Part shown: in pieces, positions 1 through 12,000 of the stretch
Position numbering within the stretch: position 1 is the first letter of the stretch
Layout: each line of letters begins with the position of its first letter
From: Curtobacterium flaccumfaciens pv. betae
GTDB taxonomy: Bacteria > Actinomycetota > Actinomycetes > Actinomycetales > Microbacteriaceae
Assembly: GCF_026241855.1 (NCBI RefSeq)
Contig: NZ_JAPJDC010000001.1
Location: 2,294,001-2,358,000 of the forward strand
Length of the DNA: 64,000 bases
Reading direction: 5' to 3'
Program-made: the position numbers and the translations under genes
Notes under the pieces: generated by a model
The model's input: the letters and a program-made list of their open reading frames with translations, nothing else
What the model was told of the DNA's origin: nothing
The model's database searches: none

Positions 1-1
1 C

Positions 2-565
2 CCCGACGGCTCGGTGCAGAAGCACTTCGCCGTGTACGGCATCGGCGGCTACGGTGCCGGCGCGAACTGGGCGGTTCGACGGTCGGCGTTCGACGCCGTC
101 GGCGGGTTCGACCCCGTGCTCGGTGCCGGTGTGCCCGCCCGCGGTGGCGAGGACCTGGCGATCTTCATCGACATCCTGTGGAGCGGTGGCCGGATCGGCT
201 TCGAACCCCGCGCGGTCGTGCACCACCGGCACCGGCAGGACCTCGCCGGGCTGCACGGGCAGCTCCACTCGAACGGCGTCGGGTTCACGGCGCTGATGTG
301 CGAGCTCATCGCGAAGGACCGCCGGCACGCGATCGTGCTCGCGCGGCTGATGCCCCGCGCCGGCAAGATCAAGCTGAAGCAGCTCGTGTCACGACTGGCC
401 GGCCGGCGTGACGCCGCGGCCGAGAGCATCACCGAGGCCTCCACGACCCGGATCCCGCGCTCGCTGGCCTACCACGAGTTCCGCGGCTTCCCGGCGGGCC
501 CGGCTGCGTACTTCCGCAGCCGTCGGTTCTGGCGCGAGGTCGAGGAGGGCCGCTTCCGCCCGTAG
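2..565 (+). CDS. Glycosyltransferase family 2, C-terminal part (cut by window edge)
   Basis: The reading frame is open through the left edge, so the start and the nucleotide-sugar binding half lie outside the window. The visible part resembles two other GT2 proteins here (711-2024 and the N-terminus of 9064-12636). It shows YGAGANWAVRR, then GGFD, then a GEDLAIF acidic acceptor-site motif and an HHRHRQD motif, the usual second half of this GT-A subfamily. It probably transfers a sugar from a nucleotide donor at the cytoplasmic face of the membrane during surface-glycan assembly. It converges on the next gene, with a long hairpin between them. The family call is firm; the substrate is unknown. 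Confidence 0.85.
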   Translation, partial: PDGSVQKHFAVYGIGGYGAGANWAVRRSAFDAVGGFDPVLGAGVPARGGEDLAIFIDILWSGGRIGFEPRAVVHHRHRQDLAGLHGQLHSNGVGFTALMCELIAKDRRHAIVLARLMPRAGKIKLKQLVSRLAGRRDAAAESITEASTTRIPRSLAYHEFRGFPAGPAAYFRSRRFWREVEEGRFRP

Positions 566-588
566 GCGGAGCAGCAGACGTCCGCACC

Positions 589-640
589 GGAACGGACGGG
601 AGGCCCGTGGCAGCGTCGCCACGGGCCTCCCGTCCGTTCC
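589..640. terminator. Long perfect hairpin between convergent genes
   Basis: Two perfect 23-bp arms (589-611 and 618-640) flank a 6-nt loop. It lies between the stop of the plus-strand GT2 (565) and the stop of the minus-strand GT2 (711), so it can serve both. There is no T tract on either side. It carries the GGACGGGAGGC core found in several other hairpins of this window. Confidence 0.8.
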
Positions 641-710
641 GATGCGTGCGGTGGAGAGCAGTGCACGCGGTGCGTGCCGTGCACGCGGAGCGCGGCCACC
701 CGCGCCGCGG

Positions 711-2024
711 TCACCCGCGCCGCGACCGCCCGACGACGTACCGCCACGGTCCGCCCAGCGCCGCCACGAGCTCGACGCGCTTGAGGCCGGCCGTCGCCTC
801 GCGGAACGCGTCGTCGACGGGCCACCCGCCGACGGCGTCCACCGCGGCGGACACCTGGTCCGCATCCGCGCCGGTGCCCTGTCCGAGCGCCCCGAGCTGC
901 CGCAGCGCCCCGACCGCCCGACGGAGCACGGCCAGTGCGGTGCGCGGTCGCAGCATGAGCTTCGCGACCCACGCACCGAGACCGGTGCCGTAGCCGAGCG
1001 CCTGCGAGCGCAGCGCCGCACGGTCCGGCCGGTGCTTGTGCCAGACGACCGCCGAGGGCTCCACCGCGAGCGCACCGCCGGAGACCAGCACCCGGGTGAA
1101 CAGGTCGGGGTCCTCGCCGGCGCGGGCCAGGGTGCCCGGGCCGAGTGCGACGTCGAACCCGCCCAGGGCGAGCGCGGCCGAACGGCGGAGCGACATGTTG
1201 GCACCGGTGCCGAACGCGCCGACCGAGAACGGGAACAGCGGCAGGTCCGCCGGCGGCGCCGACGTGCGGAACACCCGGCGGTCGGTGTTGCGCGCCCAGG
1301 TCACGCGCTCGTCGAAGTACCGCTGCGTGGGGGTCCGGAGTTCGCCGCTGGGCACGAGGCCGGTCACGCAGACGACGTCCGCGTCGCGGGCGTACGCGTC
1401 GGCGAGCGCTGCGAGCCAGTGCCGGTCGACGACCACGTCGTCGTCGACGAAGGCGACCACGGCCCCGGACGCGAGGGCGAGTCCGGCGTTCCGTGCGCGC
1501 GAGACGCCGGGTCGGGCCTCCAGGACGTACCGCAGGCGCGGATCCGCGAGCGACGTGACCACGTCGCGGGTGGCGGTGGTGGTGGGCGCGTTGTCGACGA
1601 CCAGCACCTCGAAGTCGTCGTGCTCGGACGCGAGCACCGAGCGCACGCAGCGGCGCAGGTCCTCGGGCCGGTCACGGGTCCCGATGACGACGGAGACGCG
1701 TCCGACCGGCGTCCCCGCGGGGGCGGCCGGGAGGCCCGTGGTGCGCAGGGCGCGCAGGGCCGGTCCCAGCTCGGCCGGGTCCACGCCGCCGTCCGCGTCG
1801 ACGCTGACGTCGACGAACCCGGCGATCTCGCGTCCGTCACGGACGAGCAGGCGGGCGCGGCGGAAGCCGGTGGCGCCGGCGAGTCCGACGGCGGACGCGG
1901 CGAGCGCCTCCTGTCGGTCGACGGCGCCGACCCAGGCTGCGCCGGCCCAGGCGGGCACGTCCGGGGACGGCATCGCGGGGGTGAGCGTGAGCACGCGGGT
2001 GGTGGTGGCCTGCTGGTCGGTCAT
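711..2024 (-). CDS. Glycosyltransferase family 2 with N-terminal extension
   Basis: 437 aa from ATG at 2024, with CCGGAG about 9 nt upstream. An upstream extension of the frame has arginine- and proline-rich noise and is not used. Residues 1-105 are a lineage-specific N-terminal domain. The GT-A fold starts near 108 (VSVVIGTRDRPEDLRRCV), followed by the metal-binding DDD at 194-196 in FVDDDVVVD, the GEDPDLF acidic motif near 303-309 and WHKHRPD near 328-334. It should move a sugar from a nucleotide-sugar donor onto a glycan or lipid-linked acceptor in the cytoplasm. No membrane segment is evident. It is monocistronic, and divergent from the small Cys/His protein. It is paralogous to 2-565 and to the N-terminus of 9064-12636. 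Confidence 0.88.
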   Translation of the reverse strand: MTDQQATTTRVLTLTPAMPSPDVPAWAGAAWVGAVDRQEALAASAVGLAGATGFRRARLLVRDGREIAGFVDVSVDADGGVDPAELGPALRALRTTGLPAAPAGTPVGRVSVVIGTRDRPEDLRRCVRSVLASEHDDFEVLVVDNAPTTTATRDVVTSLADPRLRYVLEARPGVSRARNAGLALASGAVVAFVDDDVVVDRHWLAALADAYARDADVVCVTGLVPSGELRTPTQRYFDERVTWARNTDRRVFRTSAPPADLPLFPFSVGAFGTGANMSLRRSAALALGGFDVALGPGTLARAGEDPDLFTRVLVSGGALAVEPSAVVWHKHRPDRAALRSQALGYGTGLGAWVAKLMLRPRTALAVLRRAVGALRQLGALGQGTGADADQVSAAVDAVGGWPVDDAFREATAGLKRVELVAALGGPWRYVVGRSRRG

Positions 2025-2130
2025 GGTCCGATGCTCCGGTGGGGCTGCTGCAGGGTCAACGGCAGCCGCCCGCGGTTGCGGCGACGGTCGTCCGACTTGC
2101 GGTTTGCCGCCAGCACACGCCCCCGGACGG

Positions 2131-2136
2131 TAGGAT
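2131..2136 (+). promoter_or_regulatory. -10 box (TAGGAT) of the small Cys/His protein gene
   Basis: TAGGAT fits the actinobacterial TANNNT -10. It would place transcription start near 2143 and leave a leader of about 38 nt that contains the strong GAGGAGG ribosome binding site. A convincing -35 is not visible. Confidence 0.45.
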
Positions 2137-2181
2137 CGTGAGGACGACTCGGCGGCAGCACGCCGGGCACGAGGAGGACGC

Positions 2182-2355
2182 ATGTCGATGGGCCCCACCG
2201 ACGAGCTCGGCGCCGTGCTCCCCTCGGAACAGAGCGTCTTCGTGGTCGACTCCGTGACCTGCGTCTGCGGCCACGTGCAGGACGCCCACGAGCACTACCG
2301 TCCGGGCACGGACTGCGCCCTCTGCGACTGCCAGAAGTTCCGCAAGAAGCGCTGA
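2182..2355 (+). CDS. Small Cys/His-rich putative zinc-binding protein
   Basis: 57 aa, with ATG preceded by GAGGAGG at good spacing. The first half is acidic and hydrophobic. The second half is a compact metal-binding pattern: CVCGHVQDAHEHY at about 27-39, then CALCDC and a basic KFRKKR tail, giving five cysteines and three histidines. Similar short CxCGH...HxHY...CxxCxC proteins occur in other actinobacteria but have no known function. The ribosome binding site, the -10 box and the clean cysteine pattern make it a credible gene. It is transcribed divergently from the GT2 gene at 711-2024. Zinc binding is inferred from the pattern alone. Confidence 0.75.
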   Translation: MSMGPTDELGAVLPSEQSVFVVDSVTCVCGHVQDAHEHYRPGTDCALCDCQKFRKKR

Positions 2356-2455
2356 TCAGGCCTTCCGGGCACTGATCGATCAGGGGCGGTGCGGGAAACC
2401 GCCGCTTCCCCGCAGACGGGCACGGGTCGCCTTGTCGGCCCCGGAACGGCGCGGT

Positions 2456-2461
2456 TAGCGT
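2456..2461 (+). promoter_or_regulatory. -10 box (TAGCGT) for a leaderless GT14 transcript
   Basis: TAGCGT ends 7 nt before the ATG at 2469 and no Shine-Dalgarno is present, which predicts transcription starting at or next to the start codon. Confidence 0.5.
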
Positions 2462-2468
2462 CGCGTCC

Positions 2469-3407
2469 ATGGCCATCTCCCCCGCGGTCCCCGCGTGCAT
2501 CGTCCTCGCCCACGAGGACCCGGCACACGTGCGCCGACTCGTCGAGGCGCTCGACCCGTTCCCGGTGTTCCTGCACTGCGACGCGCGCACCCCCGAGACG
2601 GTGTTCCGCGCCATGACCGACGGGCTGCCGGATCGTGTCCGACTGCTCCCCCGGATCCGGACCGGCTGGGCGCGCTGGGAGAACGTCGCCGCCGAGGTGT
2701 CCGGCTACCGGGCTGCCCTGGCCGAGACCGACGCCTCGCACGTGGCCGTGCTGACCGGCAGCGACTACCCGCTCGCGAACCCCGCCGAGATCACGGCCTT
2801 GCTCGAGACGCACCGCGAGGAGTCGTTCATCTCGGTCAACCCGCTGCCGTTCGCACCGTGGGGCCGTGACGGCGGCATCTCCCGCATCCGGTTCCGGCAC
2901 TGGGCGTGGCGGAAGCACATGCTCCGGCTGCCGGTCCCCCGCCGCGTGCCGGCGAACGTCTCCTTCGCCGGGGGCTCACAGCTCAAGGTCCTCGCCCGCC
3001 GGCACGCCGCCGCCGTCGTGGACACCGTCGACCAGCGCCCCGACCTGGTCCGGTTCTGGCAGCGCACCTGGGTCGCCGACGAGACCTTCGTGCCGTCGGT
3101 GCTCAACTCGCCGTCGCTGACGCCGGGGTTCGCCGACGAGCACGTCCCCCAGCCGCTCTGGTGGATCGGGTGGGACGGCACCGCGCGGAAGAGCCCGCCG
3201 TGGTTGACCGTCGCCGACGCGGGGCAGCTGCTCGAGCGTCGGACGGACGCGGACGTCGAGGTGCAGCACCTGTTCGCACGGAAGTTCTCGACCGACCGGA
3301 GCGGTGACCTGCTCGACGTCGTGGACGCAGCCTTCGGGCTGCGCGCGGGCGCGGCGACGGCGTCGGCGTCGGAACGTCAGGACGCGGCAGCGGTGGTCGC
3401 ACCGTGA
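2469..3407 (+). CDS. Core-2/I-branching type (GT14-like) glycosyltransferase
   Basis: 312 aa. The N-terminus (ACIVLAHEDPAHVRRLVEAL, then VFLHCD) and the central SDYPLANPAEI and FAGGSQLKVL segments match the Branch/GT14 family, whose eukaryotic members add beta-1,6-GlcNAc branches. Bacterial members act in capsule and exopolysaccharide pathways. The later WVADETFVPSVLNS stretch carries the conserved Asp-Glu pair of the family. No signal peptide or membrane segment is seen, so it should act in the cytoplasm. It is the first gene of a three-gene unit and overlaps the flippase start by 4 nt (GTGA). There is no ribosome binding site; a TANNNT box 7 nt upstream suggests a leaderless message. The donor and acceptor are not predictable. 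Confidence 0.82.
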   Translation: MAISPAVPACIVLAHEDPAHVRRLVEALDPFPVFLHCDARTPETVFRAMTDGLPDRVRLLPRIRTGWARWENVAAEVSGYRAALAETDASHVAVLTGSDYPLANPAEITALLETHREESFISVNPLPFAPWGRDGGISRIRFRHWAWRKHMLRLPVPRRVPANVSFAGGSQLKVLARRHAAAVVDTVDQRPDLVRFWQRTWVADETFVPSVLNSPSLTPGFADEHVPQPLWWIGWDGTARKSPPWLTVADAGQLLERRTDADVEVQHLFARKFSTDRSGDLLDVVDAAFGLRAGAATASASERQDAAAVVAP

Positions 3408-4945
3408 GCTTCCCCCCGCAGACCCGCCGCGAGGCCCGCGCAGCGCGCGAGGCCGAGGCTCCCACGCCCATCGCCCGGGAGCCCATCGCCCCGGAAGCCA
3501 CCGCACCCGTGCCCGAGTCGCTCGACACCGGATCGGTCGCCGTGCGGAAGGGCGCCTCCGTCCTGTTCGGCCGCGGCCTGCTGTACGTCGTCGTCTGGTC
3601 GATGCAGCTCGTCGTCTCGTCGCTCATCTCCCCGGTGCTCGCACACCTCATGCCGCCGGCCGAGTTCGGCGTCCTCGCCTCGGCCATCGCCCTGTACCAG
3701 GCGCTCGTCGTGCTGGCCGTCCTCGGCATCGACCAGGCGTCGGTGCTGCAGCGGGCCGAGGACGGCGACGACCGCCGGGCGCGCGGCCTGCTCGCCGTCG
3801 GCATGGTCACCGCGATCGTCGTCACCGTCGCGGCGCTCACCACGATCCCGGTCTGGGCGGACGCCGCCGGCTTCGTCGGCAACCACCCGCTGCTCCTCGT
3901 CGCGGTGCTCTGGACCGGCCCCGCCGCCATCGTGCAAATCTCGCTGGCGCTGCTCGTCGCCCAGGACCGCATCCGGGTCTTCGCGGTCACGAGTCTGCTG
4001 TCCTCGATCGGCGGCTCGGTCATCGGCCTCGGGCTCCTCACCTGGGTGCAGGCCGACGCGACCACCTACGCGTGGGGCGGCGTCGTCGCCCAGGGCGTGG
4101 CGATGGTCATCGGCATCGCGGCGACCCGTCCGCGTCTCGCCGGCCTGTTCGACCGCAAGACCACGGCCCGGGCGTTCCGCCTCGGCGTGCCGATCGCCCT
4201 CGGCAACCTGTCGTACTTCGTGCTGAACGCCGGCGACCGGATCGTCGTCCAGCGACTGCTCGGCCCGGACGAGGTGGCCCGCTACCAGATCGCCTACGTC
4301 GTCGGCTCGGCCGTCATCCTGCTCCTGACCTTCACCAACCAGGCGTGGGCGCCGCACTTCGCCGCCCTCCGCGACCCGGTCGCCCGCCGGCAGCTCGCGA
4401 TGCACTCCCGCGACGAGCTGTACCGGATGCTCGGACCGGTCCTGCTCGCCGTGACCCTGGTGTCACCGGTCGCGCTGCCGATCCTCGCCCCGGCGTCGTA
4501 CCGCGTGCAGGAGCTCTCGGTCGTCGTCTTCGTCGTCGCGATCACCGCGTTCCCCGTCGTCGCCAGCGGTGCGACCGGACGCCTGCTCCTGGTCGAACGC
4601 CGCGGTGTCGCCGTCGGGGTGATCGCCGCGATCGCCGGCGCCGTGAACATCGGCGCGAACCTCGTGCTCGTGCCCGTGCTCGGCATCGCCGGCGCGGGCC
4701 TGGCCACCGTCGTCGCCTACGCGATCCTGGCCGCCATGCAGCTGCTGGCCCTGCCCGACCGCCGTGAGTGGCGCGGACCGGGTGCCCGGATCGTCCTGAC
4801 GACCCTCGCCGCGCTCGTCGTGGCCGCCGCGTCCCTGCTCCTGCCGCAGGACGTCCTCTGGAACTGGGTCCGCATCGCCGGGGTGGTCGCCTGCCTCCCC
4901 TGGTTCCTCCGCCGACTGAAGACCGCAAGGGGTGGTGTCTCGTGA
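3404..4945 (+). CDS. Polysaccharide flippase (Wzx/MOP-superfamily membrane protein)
   Basis: 513 aa from GTG, overlapping the upstream stop as GTGA. After a roughly 45-residue cytoplasmic N-tail rich in Ala, Pro and Glu, about 12-14 hydrophobic segments follow, as in lipopolysaccharide/teichoic-acid translocases and Wzx flippases. MPPAEFGVLASAIALYQ in the first loop and GNLSYFVLNAGDRIVVQRLLG in the middle are typical of the family. It would flip lipid-linked oligosaccharide units across the plasma membrane, linking the cytoplasmic transferases here to outside assembly. It also overlaps the GT4 gene downstream by 4 nt, so the three are translationally coupled. No Wzy polymerase is identifiable in the window. 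Confidence 0.85.
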   Translation: MSFPPQTRREARAAREAEAPTPIAREPIAPEATAPVPESLDTGSVAVRKGASVLFGRGLLYVVVWSMQLVVSSLISPVLAHLMPPAEFGVLASAIALYQALVVLAVLGIDQASVLQRAEDGDDRRARGLLAVGMVTAIVVTVAALTTIPVWADAAGFVGNHPLLLVAVLWTGPAAIVQISLALLVAQDRIRVFAVTSLLSSIGGSVIGLGLLTWVQADATTYAWGGVVAQGVAMVIGIAATRPRLAGLFDRKTTARAFRLGVPIALGNLSYFVLNAGDRIVVQRLLGPDEVARYQIAYVVGSAVILLLTFTNQAWAPHFAALRDPVARRQLAMHSRDELYRMLGPVLLAVTLVSPVALPILAPASYRVQELSVVVFVVAITAFPVVASGATGRLLLVERRGVAVGVIAAIAGAVNIGANLVLVPVLGIAGAGLATVVAYAILAAMQLLALPDRREWRGPGARIVLTTLAALVVAAASLLLPQDVLWNWVRIAGVVACLPWFLRRLKTARGGVS

Positions 4946-6153
4946 GACCGCGACAGACTGCACACGACGGCACCCGCCGACTCCGCGTCGGCGTCCTGGT
5001 GACCGGACTCGCCATCACCGGCGGACTCGAACGCTGTGTGCTCGAGGACACCCGCGAGCTCGTCGCCGCCGGCCACGAGGTCGAGGTCTGGCACCGGAAC
5101 GCCCAGTCGCCGCGCGCCGCCGAGGGCCCACCGCCCTACGAGGCGATGGGCGTGGAGCTGGTGGAGGCCACCGACTACCGGTTCGGGATCACGACCGCGC
5201 TCCGCGACGCCTGGCGGTTCGCCCGCGAGGGGCTGCGGATCCGACGGTCGCACCTCGACGTCCTCTGGTTGAACCGGCCCGAGTACCTGCCGTTCGGCCG
5301 GGTCGCGTCGCTCGTCTCCGGCGTCCCGCTCGCGGTGCACCTGCACCACGCGCCGAACTACCGGCGGCTCGGCCCGATCGCCGGCGGCCGCACCCGCTAC
5401 TTCGCCGTCTCGCACGCGATGGCGCGCGCCTGGGCGGAGTCCGGCGTGCCGACGGACCGCATCACGATCGTGCCGAACGGTGTCGACACCGACGCGTTCC
5501 CGGCCGCCACCCCGGCATCGGTGCACGACGCCCGCGCGGCACTCGGCATCCCCGAGGACACCCCGACGGTGCTGTACTACGGTCGGCTCACCCGGTCGAA
5601 GGGCGTGCTCGCCCTCCTGGAGGCATGGGGTCGCGTCCGCACGGCCGCTGCGGCACGCGTGCTGGTCACCACTCCCCCCGTGGCCGGTCACGCGGCGCCC
5701 GCGCCGCTCCTCGTGCTGGCCGGTGCGCTCTACCCGGAAGAGGCCGACGCCGTGCACGCCGCGATCGACGCGCTCCCCGCCGGTTCCGTGCTCGTGCTCC
5801 CCGAGCGGGACGACGTCGTCCCGCTCCTGCACGCCGCCGACGTCGTGGTGGCGCCGTCCATCGAGCCCGAGGGCTTCGGGCGGGTCGTGGTCGAGGCGAT
5901 GTCCGCCGGCCGTCCCGTCGTCGCCGCCGCATCGGGCGGCACCGGGGAGATCCTGTCGGGCGACTGGGCGCGGTACACCGTCGACCCGGCCGACCCCGAC
6001 GCACTGGCGGAGAAGCTGCTCGACACCCTCGACGACGCCGAGCTCGACCCGTCCGTCGCCGCACGGTGCCGCGCGTGGGTCCGTGACCGCTACGGGCGCG
6101 AGCCGCACGTGCGAGCGCTGCTGCTGGCGCTGCTGGCACACGCCCGGCGCTGA
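4942..6153 (+). CDS. Glycosyltransferase family 4 (GT-B)
   Basis: 403 aa from a GTG that overlaps the flippase stop (GTGAG); a longer upstream frame is arginine-rich noise. The N-terminal Rossmann half holds GVLVTGLAITGGLE. The C-terminal half holds VLYYGRLTRSKGVLALLEAW and the donor-binding EPEGFGRVVVEAMSAGRPVV stretch, with the conserved E-x7-E pair and a VAASGGTGEI phosphate loop. It is a retaining GT4 enzyme acting in the cytoplasm or at the inner membrane face, and is the last gene of the plus-strand unit. Its stop is only 21 nt from the stop of the minus-strand GH16 gene. Confidence 0.88.
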   Translation: MRPRQTAHDGTRRLRVGVLVTGLAITGGLERCVLEDTRELVAAGHEVEVWHRNAQSPRAAEGPPPYEAMGVELVEATDYRFGITTALRDAWRFAREGLRIRRSHLDVLWLNRPEYLPFGRVASLVSGVPLAVHLHHAPNYRRLGPIAGGRTRYFAVSHAMARAWAESGVPTDRITIVPNGVDTDAFPAATPASVHDARAALGIPEDTPTVLYYGRLTRSKGVLALLEAWGRVRTAAAARVLVTTPPVAGHAAPAPLLVLAGALYPEEADAVHAAIDALPAGSVLVLPERDDVVPLLHAADVVVAPSIEPEGFGRVVVEAMSAGRPVVAAASGGTGEILSGDWARYTVDPADPDALAEKLLDTLDDAELDPSVAARCRAWVRDRYGREPHVRALLLALLAHARR

Positions 6154-6174
6154 CCGGGGCCGGACCCGGCGCCG

Positions 6175-7127
6175 TCAGCCGGCGGCGGGTCCCGTGGACG
6201 GCAGCGTGGCCCGGGGGCTCTCGCCGTCGGCAGGCACGTCGATCGTCATCCAGTCGACCAGCAACGACCCGGCGGCGTCCCGGGGCGGCAGGCCCTCGAG
6301 GGATCCCGTCTGCACGACCAGGTGCATGCGTTCCACGGGGATGTCCTGCGTGGTGCTCCCGACGACCTCGTCGTCGACCAGGAACGACATCCGCGAGGGC
6401 GTCCACTCGATCGTGTACGTGTGCCAGTCGGCCAGCGACGCGTCGGTCTCGTGGTGGACGCACTTCTCGGCCGGGTCGACCAGGCAGTGCACGTTCAGCC
6501 AGGCGGGCGCACCGAGCGCGCCCTCGGGGAAGTCGATCTCGCCGTGCGCCCAGACGTTCTCGTCGCTCCAGAGCAGCACCGCCACCCCGTACCCGTCGAC
6601 CTCGTCGCTCTTCATCCGGATGCTGTAGCGCCCGGAGGTCTGACCACCCCATCGTCCGTCGACGAGCGGGACGACCCCGCCGGCGAGCGGGGTGCCCGCC
6701 TTCGTCGTGCGCAGGTGCATGTCGAGCATCCCGTCGTGGGCGCTCAGCGTGGACGCCTGGTACCGACCGGTCCCCGCGGTGTCCGCGAAGCCGTGGTAGA
6801 CGGTGAACCGGTCGTCGTAGGCCGCCTCGAACCCGCCCGACGAGGTGGTGTCGTCGAAGTCCTCCGAGAACACCCGCTTCCAGCCGTCACCGTCGCCGGT
6901 CGGCATCGCGACCCCGCTGGGTCCGGGGCCGACGGACGTCGTGCCGGTGGTCGCCGCGGCGACGGCACCGACCGCGACCATCAGGGCCGCGGCCACGATC
7001 GCGACCCGTCGTCCTCGTGTCCGGAGCGGGGTGCGGTGGCGGGAGGCGCCGAGGCCGTGCGCCGGTGCGGCACCGTGCGCGGCGGCCGACTGCTCGGCGA
7101 CGGGGCGGGGGCCGTCCTCGTCCGGGG

Positions 7128-7131
<4 letters not shown>
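6175..7131 (-). CDS. GH16-family glycoside hydrolase, membrane-anchored or secreted
   Basis: 318 aa. The ATG overlaps the stop of the PIG-L gene (ATGA), so the two are coupled. A roughly 40-residue basic cytoplasmic tail (RTRGRRVAIVAAALMVAVGAVAAATT, about 38-63) precedes one membrane segment or uncleaved signal. The catalytic domain spans about 85-310 and carries the GH16 signature GEIDFPE with nucleophile E198, D200 and acid/base E203. GH16 enzymes cut or transglycosylate beta-1,3/1,4-glucans and galactans. At the end of a glycan operon it could trim, release or remodel the polymer. Several flanking substrate-cleft aromatics (WGGQTSGRY, VLLWSDENVW) are kept, so activity is plausible. Confidence 0.85.
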
Positions 7132-9063
<1,932 letters not shown>

Positions 9064-9077
<14 letters not shown>

Positions 9078-12000
9078 GGCGCAGGCCCTCCGTCGTCAGT
9101 TCGTACATCGCGGTCGTCCCCGACGACCAGACCCGCTTCCAGTAGGGCGAGGACGCCATGGCGGCGGCGAGCTCCTGGTAGTCGGCGTCACTCTGGTAGC
9201 CGTACCGCTCGTCGTAGGCGCCGAAGGGCTCCGCGACCAGGGCGTAGTAGCCGGTGGCCGACCAGTTCACGACCAGTTCCCGCGTCACGTTCGACAGGTC
9301 GGCCTCGGCGTCGTAGCCGCCGGTCGGGTCCGGGTACGGGCCGAGTGCTTCGCGGGACAGGTAGCCCACGTCGAAGTACCGTGCGCCGGTGTTGCTCGGG
9401 ACGGCGTTGGCCGAACCGGTGAGCAGCATCACGGAGCCCGCGGGTGCCGTGCGGTCGTAGTACTGCGTCGCCGCGGACTGGCTCCGGGTCATGACGCGGT
9501 TCCAGTCGAGCGAAGTCTGCCCGAACGCACCGATCGCGACGAGCGCCGCCACCGCTGCTCCGGCGACCGCGAACCGCACGGCGGACGGGCGCATCCCCCG
9601 CTGCAGGACCGCCCCGACCGGGGCGAACCGACCGGCGGGCATCGGGAGCGCCGCCGCCAGGATCGCGATCCACGGCGTCGCGAAGAGCACGACGCGGAAG
9701 ACGCCTTCCTGGCCGTAGTTCGTGGCGACGAGCAGCGAGATCGGGCTCGCGGCGGTGGCGAGCAGCGCCCAGTGCGTCCGGTCGCGCCGCATCAGCACGG
9801 TCACCAGGGCGATGAGCCCGAGCACCACGAGCGCGGCTGCCGGGATGTCGAACGCCAGGCGCGTGACGAGCGGCTTCGGCAGGACGGTCATGTCGTGCGC
9901 GGGCGGCTGCACGTTGTCGAGCACGCGTCCGACCGCCGCGAGCGAAAGGAACCGTCCGAGGATGTCACCGTTCAGCGCGGCGAAGACCACCGCCGGCACG
10001 AGCACGACGACGGGCAGCCACCAGGGGCGGAGCATCCGGAAGACGATGAGCGTGACGAGTGCGGCGACCGTCAGGTACGGCGAGATCTGGTGCGTCACGG
10101 CGAGCACGATGCCGATGAGGGTGATCGCGATGATCCGCGAGAGCCCCACCCGCCGTGCCCGCGGCTTGGCGGCGACCGAGCCGTCGGCGGTGGTGACGGC
10201 GGCGTCGCGCAGCGGTCCGGTGGCGAGCACGAGGATCACGATCGACATCAGGATGCCGGTCGACTGCGGCGAGAAGTACGTGGTGTTGAGCGAACCGGTC
10301 ATCGCGGTCAGCAGCGCTGCGATCCACGGCCGACGGGCGCCGGGCAGCCAGTGCGCCGCCAGGACCCCGACCGCGATGGTCGTGCTGAACGCGAGCAGGA
10401 CCGGCACCCAGGCGGCGATGAGGATCGTGTTGACGATGCCCCCGACGTCGGCGACCCAGGCAGCGCCCGCGAACAGGCCGGACCAGGTCTGGAAGATGTC
10501 GGCCGACGGGTTGGTCCCACCGAACTGGCGGATGTACTCGACGACACCGATGTGCCGGGCCGCGGCGGTCACGGTCGGCACGCCGTACGTGATCGCCTGG
10601 GCGAGCTGCACGACACCGCCGAGCACGACGACCGGCACGGCGAGCCCGCGACCGCGCACCGGGGCGATGACCGCGGCGGCGACGACGAGCACGAGGCCGA
10701 CGACCAGGCCCGGGCCGAGCGAGCCGAACAGGCCGGCGGGCACCGGGTCGCCCATGTGGGTGAGCGCGGCGACGACCACGACGACGAGCCCGCCGAGCGA
10801 GAGCGCCGTCACGGTGGCGGTCGTGCTCCACCGGGGCCGAGCGGTCGCACGGTGCACGAGTCCGGCGCGACGGAGCTCCGCCACGTCACGGGGTACCGAG
10901 ACGGCGAGCGCCGCCGCGGTGAGCACGACGACACCGACGAAGGGGACCGTCGGCGCCCAGATGTGGAAGGTCGCCATGGTGTACCCGATGGCGATCGTGC
11001 CGACGAGCGACCCGGTGACGGCGAGGACGGCGAACCGTGCGAGGGACATCGGACGGACGAGCAGCATCGGGGCGACTCCGAGCAGGGCGAACAGGAAGAC
11101 CGCGACGGCGCTCGCCCGCAGCGTGGGCAGCTCGACGACGCTGCCGACGGCGGCCAGCACGAGCGTCAGCACGACGATCGCGGCGGCACCGAGTCGCGCC
11201 GCCGGCCCCATCGCGCCACCGGGGGTCGGTCGTGCCGGCCCCGCGGTGTCGAGGCCGCGCTGCAGCTCGTGGCGGCCGTGCGCCGTGCGGTCGATCGTTC
11301 CCGCGCCGCCCATGCGTTCCCGGAGCGCCAGGACCGGAGCGGTGAGCACGGAGCGCCGCTCGACGCGACGCAACCGACGCTTCGTCGCCGCGAACTCCGC
11401 GTCGACGGCGTCGACGGCGTCGACGGTGTCCGCGTCGCGTGCGGTGCCCGTCCCGTGGCCGTTCGCCGGAGCAGCGTCGTCAGCGTCGTCGCCCTGCTCG
11501 AGGCCGAGGCGCGCGAAGGCGCTGATGGCCTCCGGTGCCGCGTCCACCGAGGCGGTCAGCGTGTCGCGGTCGAGTGCGTTCTTGGTCATCCAGGCTCCGA
11601 GTCCGTGGCCGTGCGCGGCAGCGGCGGCGCGGAGCGACGCGACGTCGTCCGCCGATCGCTGCCACGCGATCGCGGCCGGTTCGACGGCGATCGCGGATCC
11701 GGCGAACAGCAGTCGTGTGAAGAGGTCGAGGTCGTCGCCGCCGCCGACGCGGGTGCCGGGGCCGAAGGCGGTGTCGAACCCACCGATCCGGAGCGCGGTC
11801 GCGCGGTGCACGGCGAGGTTCGCGCCGGTGCCGTAGGCCGAGGCGGCGAAGGGGTGCAGCGGGAGGTCGTCGACCGGGTCGTCGAGCCGGAACACCCGGC
11901 GGCGGACGGTCCGCCCACCGGGGGTGCGGTCGTCGTGCCAGCGCTGCGCCGGCGTCCGGAGCTCGGCACTCGGCACGAGCCCGGTGACGCAGGCCACGTC

